Part shown: piece after piece, positions 24,897 through 33,541 of the stretch
How the letters are laid out: every line of letters begins with the position of its first letter
How positions within the stretch are numbered: the first letter of the stretch is position 1
Origin: DAHUXD01 sp963805495
GTDB taxonomy: Bacteria > Acidobacteriota > Thermoanaerobaculia > UBA5066 > Gp7-AA6
Length of the DNA: 64,000 nt
NCBI GenBank assembly: GCA_963805495.1
Contig: CAWDUQ010000002.1
Span: forward strand, 1,240,001-1,304,000
Direction of reading: 5' to 3'
Translations under genes and position numbers: made by a program
The notes under the pieces: model-generated
Told to the model about the DNA's origin: nothing
Seen by the model: the letters and a program-made list of their open reading frames with translations, nothing else
Databases searched by the model: none

Positions 24897-26020
24897 GCGC
24901 GTACGACGTCCTGATCGTCGGCGCGGGCCCCGCCGGATCCGCAGCGGCGGCAACCCTCGCCGTGACCGGGCGACGCGTTCTCGTCCTGGAGAAGGACCGC
25001 TTTCCGCGCGGCAAGGTCTGCGGTGAATTTCTTTCCGGCAGCGCGAGGGCGGATCTCCGGCGCCTCGGCGTCCTTGCCGAAATCGAAGCCGGCGCGGAGC
25101 ACATCGAGCGTGGGATCCTGCATCTTCCCCGCGGCCGCTCGGTGGCTTTCGAGCTGCCCGCCACCGGCCTCGGCATTTCCCGCTCGCGCCTCGACAGTCT
25201 GCTCGCGCGGCGTGCAGCCGAGCTTGGAGCGGAGGTCCGACACGGTGCTCGCGTGACCTCGATCGACCGGGGCACCGGCTCCGCGTTCCGAGCCCGATTC
25301 ACATCCGACGGGAGCGCACACACCCTCGAAGCCCGCAGCGTCATCGGCGCGTGGGGACGATGGGACCCTCTCGATCGCGGGCTGCGGCGCCGCTTTCTCG
25401 CCGGCCGCTCGCGCTTCTTCGGCTGGAGCCGGGATTTCGTCGGCGGCGGACGGCTCGCCGGTCAAGTTCACCTCTTCCTCTTCCCGGGAGGCTACTGCGG
25501 GCTCTCCCGGGTCGAGGACGGAGCGACGAATCTGGCCGGAGTCATTTCCGAACGAGCGCGCCGGAGGCTCGACAGCGGATGGGATGCGGTGGTCGCCCAT
25601 GCCCGCCGCTCCAACGCTGCGTTTGACGGGGCGATGGCGAACCTGCGTGAGGGGCCGGGCGAATTCCTCGGGATCGGCCCCGTGTTCTTCACGGTGAAGC
25701 CGCCGGTGGAAAGCCAGATGCTCATGGTCGGCGACGCTGCGGGCGTCATCGATCCCTTCTCCGGCGAGGGTCAGGCGGGGGCGCTCCGGTCGGGAATTCT
25801 GGCGGCGGAGATCCTGAGTCGGGGCCTCGACGGGCAGATCTCCCTGGACGATGTCGCCGGCATCTACGCGCGCGCATGGCGCGAGCGCTTTTCCCGGGCG
25901 TTCGGCTGGGGCTCGGTGTTCCGACGGCTCATGCTCCAGCCTGCAGCCGCCGCGGTCGCTGCGCGAGTGGCTGGGCCGCGCCTGCTACGCTTCGCGACCG
26001 CCCGCCTCGGCGAGGGATAG
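24893..26020 (+). CDS. FAD-dependent oxidoreductase (geranylgeranyl reductase/aromatic hydroxylase-like)
   Basis: 375 residues. The N-terminal Rossmann motif is VLIVGAGPAGSAAA with E33-type dinucleotide acidic residue in LVLEKDRFPRGKVCGEFLS. The second FAD motif GDAAGVIDPFSGEG lies near residue 280. The FPRxKxCG sequence is characteristic of the geranylgeranyl reductase branch of the p-hydroxybenzoate hydroxylase superfamily. It is coupled to the methyltransferase through a 4-base overlap, so it most likely oxidises or reduces the type III polyketide product. The substrate is not deducible. Confidence 0.9.
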   Translation: MSAYDVLIVGAGPAGSAAAATLAVTGRRVLVLEKDRFPRGKVCGEFLSGSARADLRRLGVLAEIEAGAEHIERGILHLPRGRSVAFELPATGLGISRSRLDSLLARRAAELGAEVRHGARVTSIDRGTGSAFRARFTSDGSAHTLEARSVIGAWGRWDPLDRGLRRRFLAGRSRFFGWSRDFVGGGRLAGQVHLFLFPGGYCGLSRVEDGATNLAGVISERARRRLDSGWDAVVAHARRSNAAFDGAMANLREGPGEFLGIGPVFFTVKPPVESQMLMVGDAAGVIDPFSGEGQAGALRSGILAAEILSRGLDGQISLDDVAGIYARAWRERFSRAFGWGSVFRRLMLQPAAAAVAARVAGPRLLRFATARLGEG

Positions 26021-26102
26021 CGCGCGTTTCTCGCTCGACTGTGCGCGCCAGGCCTCCCGCCGTCGCGCCGCCCGCTGACTTTCGCCCAAGCCGATCCTCG
26101 GA

Positions 26103-26267
26103 TCATTGCGCCCGGTGCAGCCCGAGCGCCGTCGACAGAAACACGGCCATCTGCCGGCGGGTCAGCGTGGCGTCCGGGCAATCGTTCCCTCCGCCGCAAC
26201 CTGCCGTCACTTCGGAAGCAACGAGCGCCTCAACGAACGGCGCCCAGGTCTGTGCCGTCGTCCGTGT
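26103..26267 (-). pseudogene. Remnant of a cysteine-bearing SLH-like repeat
   Basis: 54 residues between an in-frame TAA (26268-26270) and TGA (26103-26105) read as the last S-layer-homology-like unit of a surface protein: TWAPFVEALVASEVTAGCG, then GGNDCPD, LTRRQMAVFLS and ALGLH. The same motif occurs three times in each of the two intact surface proteins nearby (28043-29938, 29980-33003). No start codon or N-terminal part is present, so this is a relic of a third such gene, downstream of the barrel gene at 26352. The rest of the 26021-26351 gap shows nothing else. Confidence 0.65.
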
Positions 26268-26351
26268 TTACGAAGTCGCGATGCGCCAGACGCCGATATC
26301 CCCGGAGCGACGGAGTTTCGAGGAGAAATGCGAGATCCTCGTGAGCTTGAA

Positions 26352-27773
26352 CTAGAAGCTGTAGTCCACCCCGACGAGCGGCGCGACGTTGAACTGCAGA
26401 CCTTGCCTGTTCAGCGAGAAGAGGACGTTGGCGGTCACGAGCAGATTCCCAAACGGATTGACCTTCAGGCCGAACGACCCGAGCAGCGTGTTCAGGTCTC
26501 CCTGGGTCGTCGTGAGTCGCGGAAACTGAGCGCTCACCGCCTGCGGGGGCTGCTGGCCTTCCGGTTCACACTGGCAGTCGCCCCCCTTGGAATCGCCCGT
26601 CATGGCCGTGAACGTCTGCTCCTGGACCTGGACGATCTGTGTCTGAAGGAAGGTCCGGCCGATCACGTCGAATGCGACCGTGACCCGCGGATGCACCGCC
26701 CAGTCGAAGCCCACGGTGTAGTCCACCTGGTCCGGGATCGTCAGCCGGGGCAACGGTTCGCCGCCATGCGGCGGGTTGATTTCGTCGGGCGTTCGATCGT
26801 CCTTCGGGTTCGTCGACCACGTGTACCCGCCGTTGACGTGGGGCGAAATCGTCCCGAGATGGACGGACCAGATCACGGCAAGCCGGGCCTGCCACACGCC
26901 CGTACCCAGCAGGTCGCGCTCCTCTCCGGTCGGCAGGCGGAAATCCGCGCCCACCGCGAGACCGCCGGCGGAGCCCTCGGCGACCCGGTATTTCCCGCGG
27001 AGAACCATGTCGCCGACGCCGGTGGCGCTCCCGCTGTCCTGGAAGGTCTCGCTCGACGTGTCTCCCGGAAAGCGGTGGATCGGCGTGGTCGAACAGTCGG
27101 GAGTCCCTCCCGGGCACGGGCCGGTCGCCAGTCGCTGAATCGTCGCGTCCGTGCTGGCGGACAGCCCGACCTTGACGATCGGAATGGCCGCGGCGATGTC
27201 GAACCGGTCCGTGATGCCGTAGGTCATCACGAATGCCACGATGTCCGACTTGAGCTTCAGGGACAGATCCGCGGTGATGACGTCCCCTTCGATGTACTTG
27301 CCGACGTCCGTGTGCTGGAAGACGAGTTTCAGGTCGCCGTCCTTGAGCGACAGGTCGTTGATCCGCGTGAAGTCGAAGTGGCTGAAGTTCAGGCCCAGGT
27401 TGGACTTTCCCTTGCCGATCGTGTCGGTGCGTTCCGCGTAGATCGGGCCGAAGCTCTCCGTCGCGCGCGTAAAGGTCCCGAGCGCCGGGTCGAACTTGTA
27501 GGAGAAGCCCCCGGACGAGGACGCGAGCGGGTAGGAGGAGAGCTGAAACGCGAGCTCCTGGTTGAACTGCCGCACGGCCACGAACTGCGTCTGGTCGAGG
27601 CTGTTGAAGTGGGCGACGTGGCTGGTGCCGCCGACGAGAGGGGGCGGCGCGAGGGTGATCCCATCCCGCAGGAAATCCGTCAGAAGGTCCCGCAGGCCGG
27701 TCTGCGCCGTCAGGGCGGCGGACGCGGACAGCGACAGGACGGCGGCCAGCAATGCGGATCGGCGAGCGGACAT
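26352..27773 (-). CDS. Outer-membrane beta-barrel protein (phenol-degradation MetA/SphA-like)
   Basis: 473 residues; ATG preceded by GGGAGGAGCGC, signal peptide ending near ALTAQT. The rest alternates aromatic and hydrophobic residues as in amphipathic strands (KLKSDIVAFVMTYGITDRF, GDMVLRGKYRVAEG, VGADFRLPTGEERDLLGTG) and ends in YSF, the C-terminal aromatic signature recognised by the BAM complex. The GDxxLRxKY and RxPTGxxxDLLGTG patterns match the MetA-pathway barrel family, thought to aid uptake of hydrophobic compounds. Two short Cys-rich external loops (PCPGGTPDC and DCQCEPEG) are unusual. It is divergent from the Vgb/SLH protein. Confidence 0.82.
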   Translation of the reverse strand: MSARRSALLAAVLSLSASAALTAQTGLRDLLTDFLRDGITLAPPPLVGGTSHVAHFNSLDQTQFVAVRQFNQELAFQLSSYPLASSSGGFSYKFDPALGTFTRATESFGPIYAERTDTIGKGKSNLGLNFSHFDFTRINDLSLKDGDLKLVFQHTDVGKYIEGDVITADLSLKLKSDIVAFVMTYGITDRFDIAAAIPIVKVGLSASTDATIQRLATGPCPGGTPDCSTTPIHRFPGDTSSETFQDSGSATGVGDMVLRGKYRVAEGSAGGLAVGADFRLPTGEERDLLGTGVWQARLAVIWSVHLGTISPHVNGGYTWSTNPKDDRTPDEINPPHGGEPLPRLTIPDQVDYTVGFDWAVHPRVTVAFDVIGRTFLQTQIVQVQEQTFTAMTGDSKGGDCQCEPEGQQPPQAVSAQFPRLTTTQGDLNTLLGSFGLKVNPFGNLLVTANVLFSLNRQGLQFNVAPLVGVDYSF

Positions 27774-28042
27774 GCGCTCCTCCCTTGTTCGTGCGGCGGA
27801 AATGGAATCTTCGGCAAGACTACGAGGAGCGCCGGCGGAGGGTCAAGCAGAAACGCGTCCGTGAAAATCCGTGAGCCGGCGCGCACCCTCCGCCTGTTCC
27901 CACGGGCAGCACCGCGACCAGCGCACGGACGCCGTCAGGTCGCACGTGCCGCGGCTCGGGAGGTTCGGCGGCCGAGGATCGGCCTGCGGTAGACTTCGCG
28001 CGCCCCGCGGAACCCCTCATGTCGGAACCGGGAGATCTGTCC

Positions 28043-29938
28043 ATGCCGTCCCACCGCCTCGACGGACTCACCCGATCGGCCGGTCGCGTCGCCGCAATCA
28101 TCCTCGCCGGAGCCTGCTTCGCGACGGTCGCCGGCGCCCAGATCATCACGGAGTTTCCGATCCCGACAGGCAACAGCGAGCCCGTGGGCATCGTCGCAGG
28201 TCCGGACGGGAAGCTCTGGTTCACCGAGTTCGGCGCGGCCAGGATCGGCCGCATCACGACGGCGGGCACGATCGACGATTTCCCGGCGGGCAGCAACCCG
28301 CAGTTCATCGCGGTCGGCTCGGATGGCAACCTCTGGTTCCCCGAGAACGGCAGCAACGCGATCGGGCGGATGACGACGGCGGGAGGGTTCGACGACTTCC
28401 CGGTGTTGACCGCGTCGGCCGGCCTCGTCGGCATCGCGGCCGGATCGGACGACAACCTCTGGTTCACCGAGGGCGTGGGGAAGATCGGCCGGATCACCAC
28501 GGCCGGCGTGGTGACGGAGTTCCCAGTTCCCACCGCGGGCACGGTCATCCAGATCGCCGCCGGCCCCGACGGCAACCTGTGGTTCACGGAGATCGAGGCC
28601 GGGAAGATCGGGCGGATCACGACGGCGGGGAACATCACGGAGTTTCCGGTCCTCACCGCCGGCAGCCAGCCCCAGGGCATTACGGCGGGTCCGGACGGAA
28701 ACGTCTGGTTCACCGACACCGGCCTCAACAAGATCGGCCGGATCACCATGACAGGCGCGATCACCGAGTTCCCGATCCCGACCGCCGGGGCGAACCTTCT
28801 CGGCATCACAACCGGCCCCGACGGCAACTTGTGGTTTGCCGAGGACGCGACCAACAAGATCGGGCGAATCACGCCGGCGGGCGTCGTCACCGAGTTCCCT
28901 CTCCCCACGCCGGCGGCGGCCCCGGTCGCGTTGACGGCCGGCCCCGACGGGAACATCTGGTTCACCGAAGTCATCGGCAAGATCGGCCGGATTTCGCCGG
29001 GCTCGCTCACTCCTCAACCGGCTTCGGTCGATGCGCACGCGGTCGCCGGCACGGTCTCGAACGTCAACGGAGTGCTCGAGCCCGGAGAGACCGTCGAGGT
29101 TTCGCCGACGTGGATGAATACGCTCATGGGAGCGCAGGGCGTCACCGGATCCGCCGCGAGCCTCACCGGACCTCCGGGCCCGACCTATGCGATCAACGAC
29201 GCCGCCGCCGACTACGGGTCGGTGGCGGGCGGCACGGCGACGGACTGTCACGACGCGACGGGCAACTGCTACCAGATCACAGTTTCCGGAGCGCGACCCG
29301 CGCAGCACTGGGACGTCGTGCTGACGGAAAACCTGAGCGCCGACCAGATCAAGTGGGCGCGGCTCGTGCACGTCGGCAACAGCTTCCCGGACGTGCCGAC
29401 GACGCACCCGTTCTACGCGTACATCGAGAACCTCTTTCACAGCGGCGCGACGGGCGGATGCGGCGGCGGGCTCTACTGCCCCAGCGGCACGGTGACGCGG
29501 GCCCAGATGGCGGTCTTCCTCCTCAAGGGCAAGTTCGGCCCGAGCCACGTTCCGCCGCCCGCCACCGGGACCGTCTTCGCCGACGTTCACATCGGCGACT
29601 TCGCGGACGCCTGGATCGAGGAGCTCGCCGCGCTCCAGATCACGGGAGGCTGCGGCGGCGGAAACTACTGTCCCAGCCAGGCCGTGACCCGTGCCCAGAT
29701 GGCCGTGTTCCTCCTGAAGTCCGAGCACGGCCCGGCATACGTGCCGCCGGCCTGCGTCGGGATCTTCGCCGACGTCCCGTGCCCGTCGACCTTTGCGGTC
29801 TGGGTGGAGCAGCTTCAGGCCGAGGGCATCACCGCGGGCTGCGGCGGCGGCAACTACTGCCCCAGCGATCCGAACATCCGCGGGCAGATGGCCGTGTTCC
29901 TCGTCAAGATCTTCGGGCTTCCGCTGTACGGGCCCTGA
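28043..29938 (+). CDS. Secreted Vgb-like (streptogramin lyase-type) propeller with three SLH-like repeats
   Basis: 631 residues from the ATG at 28043, which has GGGAG 8 bases upstream; an ATG at 28019 in the same frame is the alternative. After a signal peptide ending near TVAGAQ come seven or so Vgb blades, each with GPDGNLWFTE and KIGRITTAG (about residues 35-330). A linker domain follows (about 335-450), then three C-terminal SLH-like units (about 450-631), each with CGGGxYCPS and VTRAQMAVFLLK. Streptogramin lyase activity is unlikely because the blade repeat alone is conserved; this is probably a surface-anchored beta-propeller. The gene ends convergently with the GloVer protein, which has the same C-terminal module. 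Confidence 0.88.
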   Translation: MPSHRLDGLTRSAGRVAAIILAGACFATVAGAQIITEFPIPTGNSEPVGIVAGPDGKLWFTEFGAARIGRITTAGTIDDFPAGSNPQFIAVGSDGNLWFPENGSNAIGRMTTAGGFDDFPVLTASAGLVGIAAGSDDNLWFTEGVGKIGRITTAGVVTEFPVPTAGTVIQIAAGPDGNLWFTEIEAGKIGRITTAGNITEFPVLTAGSQPQGITAGPDGNVWFTDTGLNKIGRITMTGAITEFPIPTAGANLLGITTGPDGNLWFAEDATNKIGRITPAGVVTEFPLPTPAAAPVALTAGPDGNIWFTEVIGKIGRISPGSLTPQPASVDAHAVAGTVSNVNGVLEPGETVEVSPTWMNTLMGAQGVTGSAASLTGPPGPTYAINDAAADYGSVAGGTATDCHDATGNCYQITVSGARPAQHWDVVLTENLSADQIKWARLVHVGNSFPDVPTTHPFYAYIENLFHSGATGGCGGGLYCPSGTVTRAQMAVFLLKGKFGPSHVPPPATGTVFADVHIGDFADAWIEELAALQITGGCGGGNYCPSQAVTRAQMAVFLLKSEHGPAYVPPACVGIFADVPCPSTFAVWVEQLQAEGITAGCGGGNYCPSDPNIRGQMAVFLVKIFGLPLYGP

Positions 29939-29979
29939 GCCGCAGCATCGCCTTTCGCGCGTGGCGAGCCGACCGGCGC

Positions 29980-32900
29980 CTAGAGACCGAACGTTTTGAC
30001 CAGGAACACGGACATCTGCCCTCGCGTATTCGGGTCATCCGGACAGTAGCTGCCGCCGCCGCAGCCCCCGGTGATCTTCTCGCTGGCCAGCTGCTCGATC
30101 CAGCTCGCGAAGAGGCCCGGACAGGCCACATCGCCGAAGACTCCGGCACACTCGGGAGGCTGGTACCCAGCCCCGTACTTCGCTTTCAGCAGGAATACCG
30201 CCATCTGGGCCCGCGTGACCGGGCTCGCCGGACAGTAGTCGCCACCGCCGCAGCCAGCCGTGATCCCCTCGGCCGCGAGCTGCTCGATCCAGTCGGCGAA
30301 CATGCTCGCGCAGGCCACGTCGGCGAAGAGGCCGGTGCACGGCGGCGGAACGTAGGCCGCGCCATGTTCCGACTTCAGGAGGAAGACTGCCATCTGGGCG
30401 CGGGTGACGGCGCCGTCGGGACAGTAACTGCCCGCCGCGCAGCCTGCCGTGATGCCCTCGCGGAAGATCTTCTCGACGAAGTCGTGGAAGGGGTCGATCT
30501 GCGGGACATCCACAAAATCCGCGAAGAAAGCCCCCGGGCGAATCGCGATCGCGGTGCCGAGACTCGGAGCGGGAACGGTCACGGCAACGTCGTTCAGGGT
30601 CCCGGGCGACAGAGTCGGCGTGAACAAATACAAGAATGTGGAGTCGAGGGCGGTGACCTCGTTGCCAGGACCTCCGCCGACCGTGACGGCCACATTACCG
30701 GCGAAACCGCCGCCGATCAGGATGAGCGCGGCTTTGCCGGAGGCTGGACCAGACGTCGGCATGATCTGGTTGACCGCAACGGTCGCGTCGCTCAGTCGAT
30801 AGATCACGCCCGCTGCGCCGTACCAGAAGCCATCGGATGCCTGAACGAGAGCGGTGTTCGGATTCCCGCCGTCCATTCGTCCCGGGAACGCATAGAGGGT
30901 CGTCACATGTCCGTCGTAATCCATCGAGAAGATCGTTCCCTTCCCCGCGGCGCCTCCAAGCGCCGTCGTTCCATAAAAGTGTCCGTCCGGCGATGACAGC
31001 ACCGGGGCGGCCAGGGGGTAGGCACCATCCTCGCCGTTGAAGAAATGCCTGGGCAGGACGTCGTGAGGCCGGAACACGAAGACCGTTCCGGCTTCACTGT
31101 CGCCGCCCCCCGACGTTGTGCCCCAGAAATCGCCGTCCACATCGGTGAGTCCCGCCATGGGGTAAGCCCCGTCGCTTCCGGCGTAGTCGAAGCTGTACTC
31201 CGAAATGATGTCGCCGTCGGTGCCCGCGCTGAAGACACATCCGGTTCCGTAACGGCCGCCGTCGGTCGTCGTGCCATAGAACTTCCCGCTGCCTTCGACC
31301 AGGGCCCCACTCGGATGGGCCCCGTTCCCATCCGGATTGAACACGCCCAGCAGCGCAAAATCGCCGGAGGCGTCGATTCGAAAGAGCGATCCGTATCCCC
31401 CGTAGCTATCGGTCGCCGTCGTACCGTAAAACTTCCCGTCCGACGATTCGGTGAGAGCGTTCGGACCGGCGCCGTCGGTTCCCTCGAAGCTGTGCAGCGT
31501 CGTGGTGGTGCCTCCGGATGGTTCGAGGCGGAAGATGCGGCCCATTTCATTCTCACCGCCCCAATCTGCTCCATAGATCTTGCCGTCGCTGGCTTGTATC
31601 AAGTACCCCGGACCCGCACCGTCGAGGCCGCCCTCGAAGTTGTGAAGGGTGACGACGTCGCCTGACGCATCGATACGGAACAGCGTGCCGAGATTGCTGG
31701 ATCCTCCCTCCGCCGTCGTTCCGTACAGAGAGCCGTCCGTCGCGGCAAGGAGAGGAGTCGACAGTCCAACACCGTCCTGCCAGCCGAAGCGGTGCAGCGT
31801 TCCGAAACCCGCGGTATCCAGCCGGAAAACGGTCCCGGGAATGTCGTCGAAGAAGTCGGGAAGGGAAAAATGGCTGCTCGTCAGTCCGTAAAGGCTGCCA
31901 TCCGGGGCCTCGACGAGAGAAACGATCGGATGGACACCGTCGGTTCCGTCGAAGGCATGGACGATCTCGAGCTTCCCTGGATCGGCGAGCCGGAACACGG
32001 TCCCGTTTTCATAAGCCGCTGAACCACCGGACAGGGTTCCGTAGAAGTCTCCCGAAAGCGCCTGAACGAGGGGCCCTCTGGGGATTGCACCGTCGGTGTA
32101 CTGATCGAAACTCAGGATCTTAGTCAGGACGTCGGATGCATCCAGCCGAAAGACCGTTCCCGCTCCGGTGGCGCCGCCACGGCTGGTCGTTCCGTAGAGA
32201 TTGCCCGAGGCGGCCCGGATGAGTCCCGCGCACGGATACTTGCCATCCGTGCCCGCGAAGACGTGAAGGGTTGTGAGCTGGCCGGCGAAATCCAGGCGGA
32301 ACACGGTTCCAAGATCTCCGGCTCCGCCGTTCTTCGTTGTGCCATAGAGACTGCCATTCGCCTCGAGGAGCTCGCCGACGGAGTTCGCGCCGTCCACGTA
32401 TCGGTCGAAACTGTGAAGGGTCTCGAAGCCTCCCGCGCCGCCGATCCGAAAGACCGTGCCCGCACCATGTTTTCCACCGCCGCTCGCCACGCCATAGAAA
32501 CTGCCGTCCGAAGCCAGAATGAGCGCCGCGGCCGGGTATTGCCCGTCGGCGCCGTCGAAGCTGTGAAGCCTGGTCACAAATCCCGCAAGGTCCATGCGGA
32601 ACACGGTACCCAGATCATGCGACCCGCCACGCGCCGTCGTCCCGTAGAAGAAACCGTCCGAGGATTGGACGAGCCCCGCGGCAGGCATGGCACCGTCGGC
32701 GTAGGCGAAGCTGTGCATCGTCGTCACATTCCCTGCAGAATCCATCCGATAGACGGTGCCGAATCCGGCCGAACCTCCCCAGTAGGTCGTCCCGTAGAAA
32801 AGGCCGTCAGATGCCAGAATGAGTCGGCTTTGACTGGCGATTTCGTCCGAGACCATCTGCCCCGACGTGCGAAAACGGTGAACCACTTCGTACGTCTGAC

Positions 32901-33003
32901 CCGATGAAGGGTGCGTGCCGAAGAACAGCCCGAGAACGATTCCAACCGCAGCCCAGCCGGAGAACCTCGACTCGAGTCCGGGTTTCACAAGAGTGGTTTC
33001 CAT
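29980..33003 (-). CDS. GloVer-repeat surface protein with IPT/TIG segment and three SLH-like repeats
   Basis: 1007 residues with an N-terminal signal peptide (GWAAVGIVLGLFFG). About fifteen tandem units of 45-60 residues fill residues 40-740. Each has LIxASDGxFYGTT, GGxxGxGTVFR and TLHSFxGTDG, the Gloeobacter-Verrucomicrobia (GloVer, TIGR03803-type) choice-of-anchor repeat, probably a large beta-propeller. An IPT/TIG-like beta-sandwich (about 755-830; ILIGGGFAGNVAVTVGGG) precedes three C-terminal SLH-like units with CGGGxYCP and TRAQMAVFLLK. It should sit on the cell surface. Its function beyond anchoring and binding is unknown. It is convergent with the Vgb-type protein, with 41 bases between stops. 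Confidence 0.9.
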   Translation of the reverse strand: METTLVKPGLESRFSGWAAVGIVLGLFFGTHPSSGQTYEVVHRFRTSGQMVSDEIASQSRLILASDGLFYGTTYWGGSAGFGTVYRMDSAGNVTTMHSFAYADGAMPAAGLVQSSDGFFYGTTARGGSHDLGTVFRMDLAGFVTRLHSFDGADGQYPAAALILASDGSFYGVASGGGKHGAGTVFRIGGAGGFETLHSFDRYVDGANSVGELLEANGSLYGTTKNGGAGDLGTVFRLDFAGQLTTLHVFAGTDGKYPCAGLIRAASGNLYGTTSRGGATGAGTVFRLDASDVLTKILSFDQYTDGAIPRGPLVQALSGDFYGTLSGGSAAYENGTVFRLADPGKLEIVHAFDGTDGVHPIVSLVEAPDGSLYGLTSSHFSLPDFFDDIPGTVFRLDTAGFGTLHRFGWQDGVGLSTPLLAATDGSLYGTTAEGGSSNLGTLFRIDASGDVVTLHNFEGGLDGAGPGYLIQASDGKIYGADWGGENEMGRIFRLEPSGGTTTTLHSFEGTDGAGPNALTESSDGKFYGTTATDSYGGYGSLFRIDASGDFALLGVFNPDGNGAHPSGALVEGSGKFYGTTTDGGRYGTGCVFSAGTDGDIISEYSFDYAGSDGAYPMAGLTDVDGDFWGTTSGGGDSEAGTVFVFRPHDVLPRHFFNGEDGAYPLAAPVLSSPDGHFYGTTALGGAAGKGTIFSMDYDGHVTTLYAFPGRMDGGNPNTALVQASDGFWYGAAGVIYRLSDATVAVNQIMPTSGPASGKAALILIGGGFAGNVAVTVGGGPGNEVTALDSTFLYLFTPTLSPGTLNDVAVTVPAPSLGTAIAIRPGAFFADFVDVPQIDPFHDFVEKIFREGITAGCAAGSYCPDGAVTRAQMAVFLLKSEHGAAYVPPPCTGLFADVACASMFADWIEQLAAEGITAGCGGGDYCPASPVTRAQMAVFLLKAKYGAGYQPPECAGVFGDVACPGLFASWIEQLASEKITGGCGGGSYCPDDPNTRGQMSVFLVKTFGL

Positions 33004-33117
33004 GAGACCACCGGCTCGGATCGTTACGCAGCTCAGCGGGCCGTTTCGAGATGCAAATTGATCTTTTTCGAGGCCTTCGAACAGCCTCGACCGGGCGCTA
33101 ATCCCTCGTCCCGCGCG

Positions 33118-33480
33118 CTACTTCGCCAGAAGCCTGGCGAGCTCCCGCCGCATGTCGTCCACGCTGACGTCATGGTCGGGCTGCTTCCAGAGCACCTTGC
33201 CGTCGGCGGAACGGATGACGAGACCGTGACTCTCGAATCCCAGGGCGCGCACGATCTTCTTGTTCTCCTGGGTCGTGGCGTCGAGGTTCTGTCCGCGGAC
33301 CCGGCCCTTGTACTCCTGCTCCAACCCGCTCACGGCGGGCTTGATCCTGGCGCAGATGGGTCAGCCGGGGAGGAAGTAGTAGGTCACCTGCAGCGGCGCG
33401 GTCGGCTCCGGGAGCGCCGGTGCCAGGGCAGCCGTGAGCGCGAAGAGCGCCGAGAAGAAAAACGCGCGTCGGGTCGTCAT
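33118..33480 (-). CDS. Thioredoxin-like protein with in-frame UGA at the CxxC motif: candidate selenoprotein
   Basis: Read from the ATG at 33480 the frame encodes a signal-like N-terminus (TRRAFFFSALFALTAALA), then LQVTYYFLPG, then UGA at 33361-33363 (codon 40), then PICARIKPAVSGLEQEYKGR and about 60 more thioredoxin-like residues to TAG at 33118. The UGA stands exactly where thioredoxins have the first Cys of CxxC, so the motif would be U40-P-I-C43. The sequence on both sides of the UGA aligns with one continuous thioredoxin fold and stays in one frame, 120 residues in total, so nonsense decay is less likely than recoding. A GC-rich hairpin follows the UGA at 33323-33341. The product is probably an exported thiol/selenol oxidoreductase. 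It lies 61 bases downstream of the GIDE-domain gene. No selA, selB, selC or selD is in the window, so decoding capacity is untested. Confidence 0.72.
33323..33341 (-). promoter_or_regulatory. Candidate bacterial SECIS hairpin downstream of the UGA
   Basis: Transcribed from the minus strand, AGCCCGC pairs with GCGGGTT (7 pairs, one G-U) around the loop CGTGA. The stem begins 19 nt after the UGA and the loop 26 nt after it, within the range expected for SelB-recognised elements, with G residues in the apical loop. A weaker lower stem (TGCGCC with GGAGCA, one mismatch) may extend it, leaving a one-sided bulge. GC-rich DNA makes chance hairpins common, so this is only supporting evidence. Confidence 0.4.
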
Positions 33481-33541
33481 GCTGTCTCCATTTTCTGGCG
33501 GTGTCCGCGCCCGGGGTCGCACGGACGACGCTCGGCGCAGC

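Noticed and set aside
29980..33003. Adhesin with CRISPR-like DNA repeats
   Set aside because: The DNA periodicity comes from protein-level GloVer repeats of variable sequence, not from conserved nucleotide repeats.
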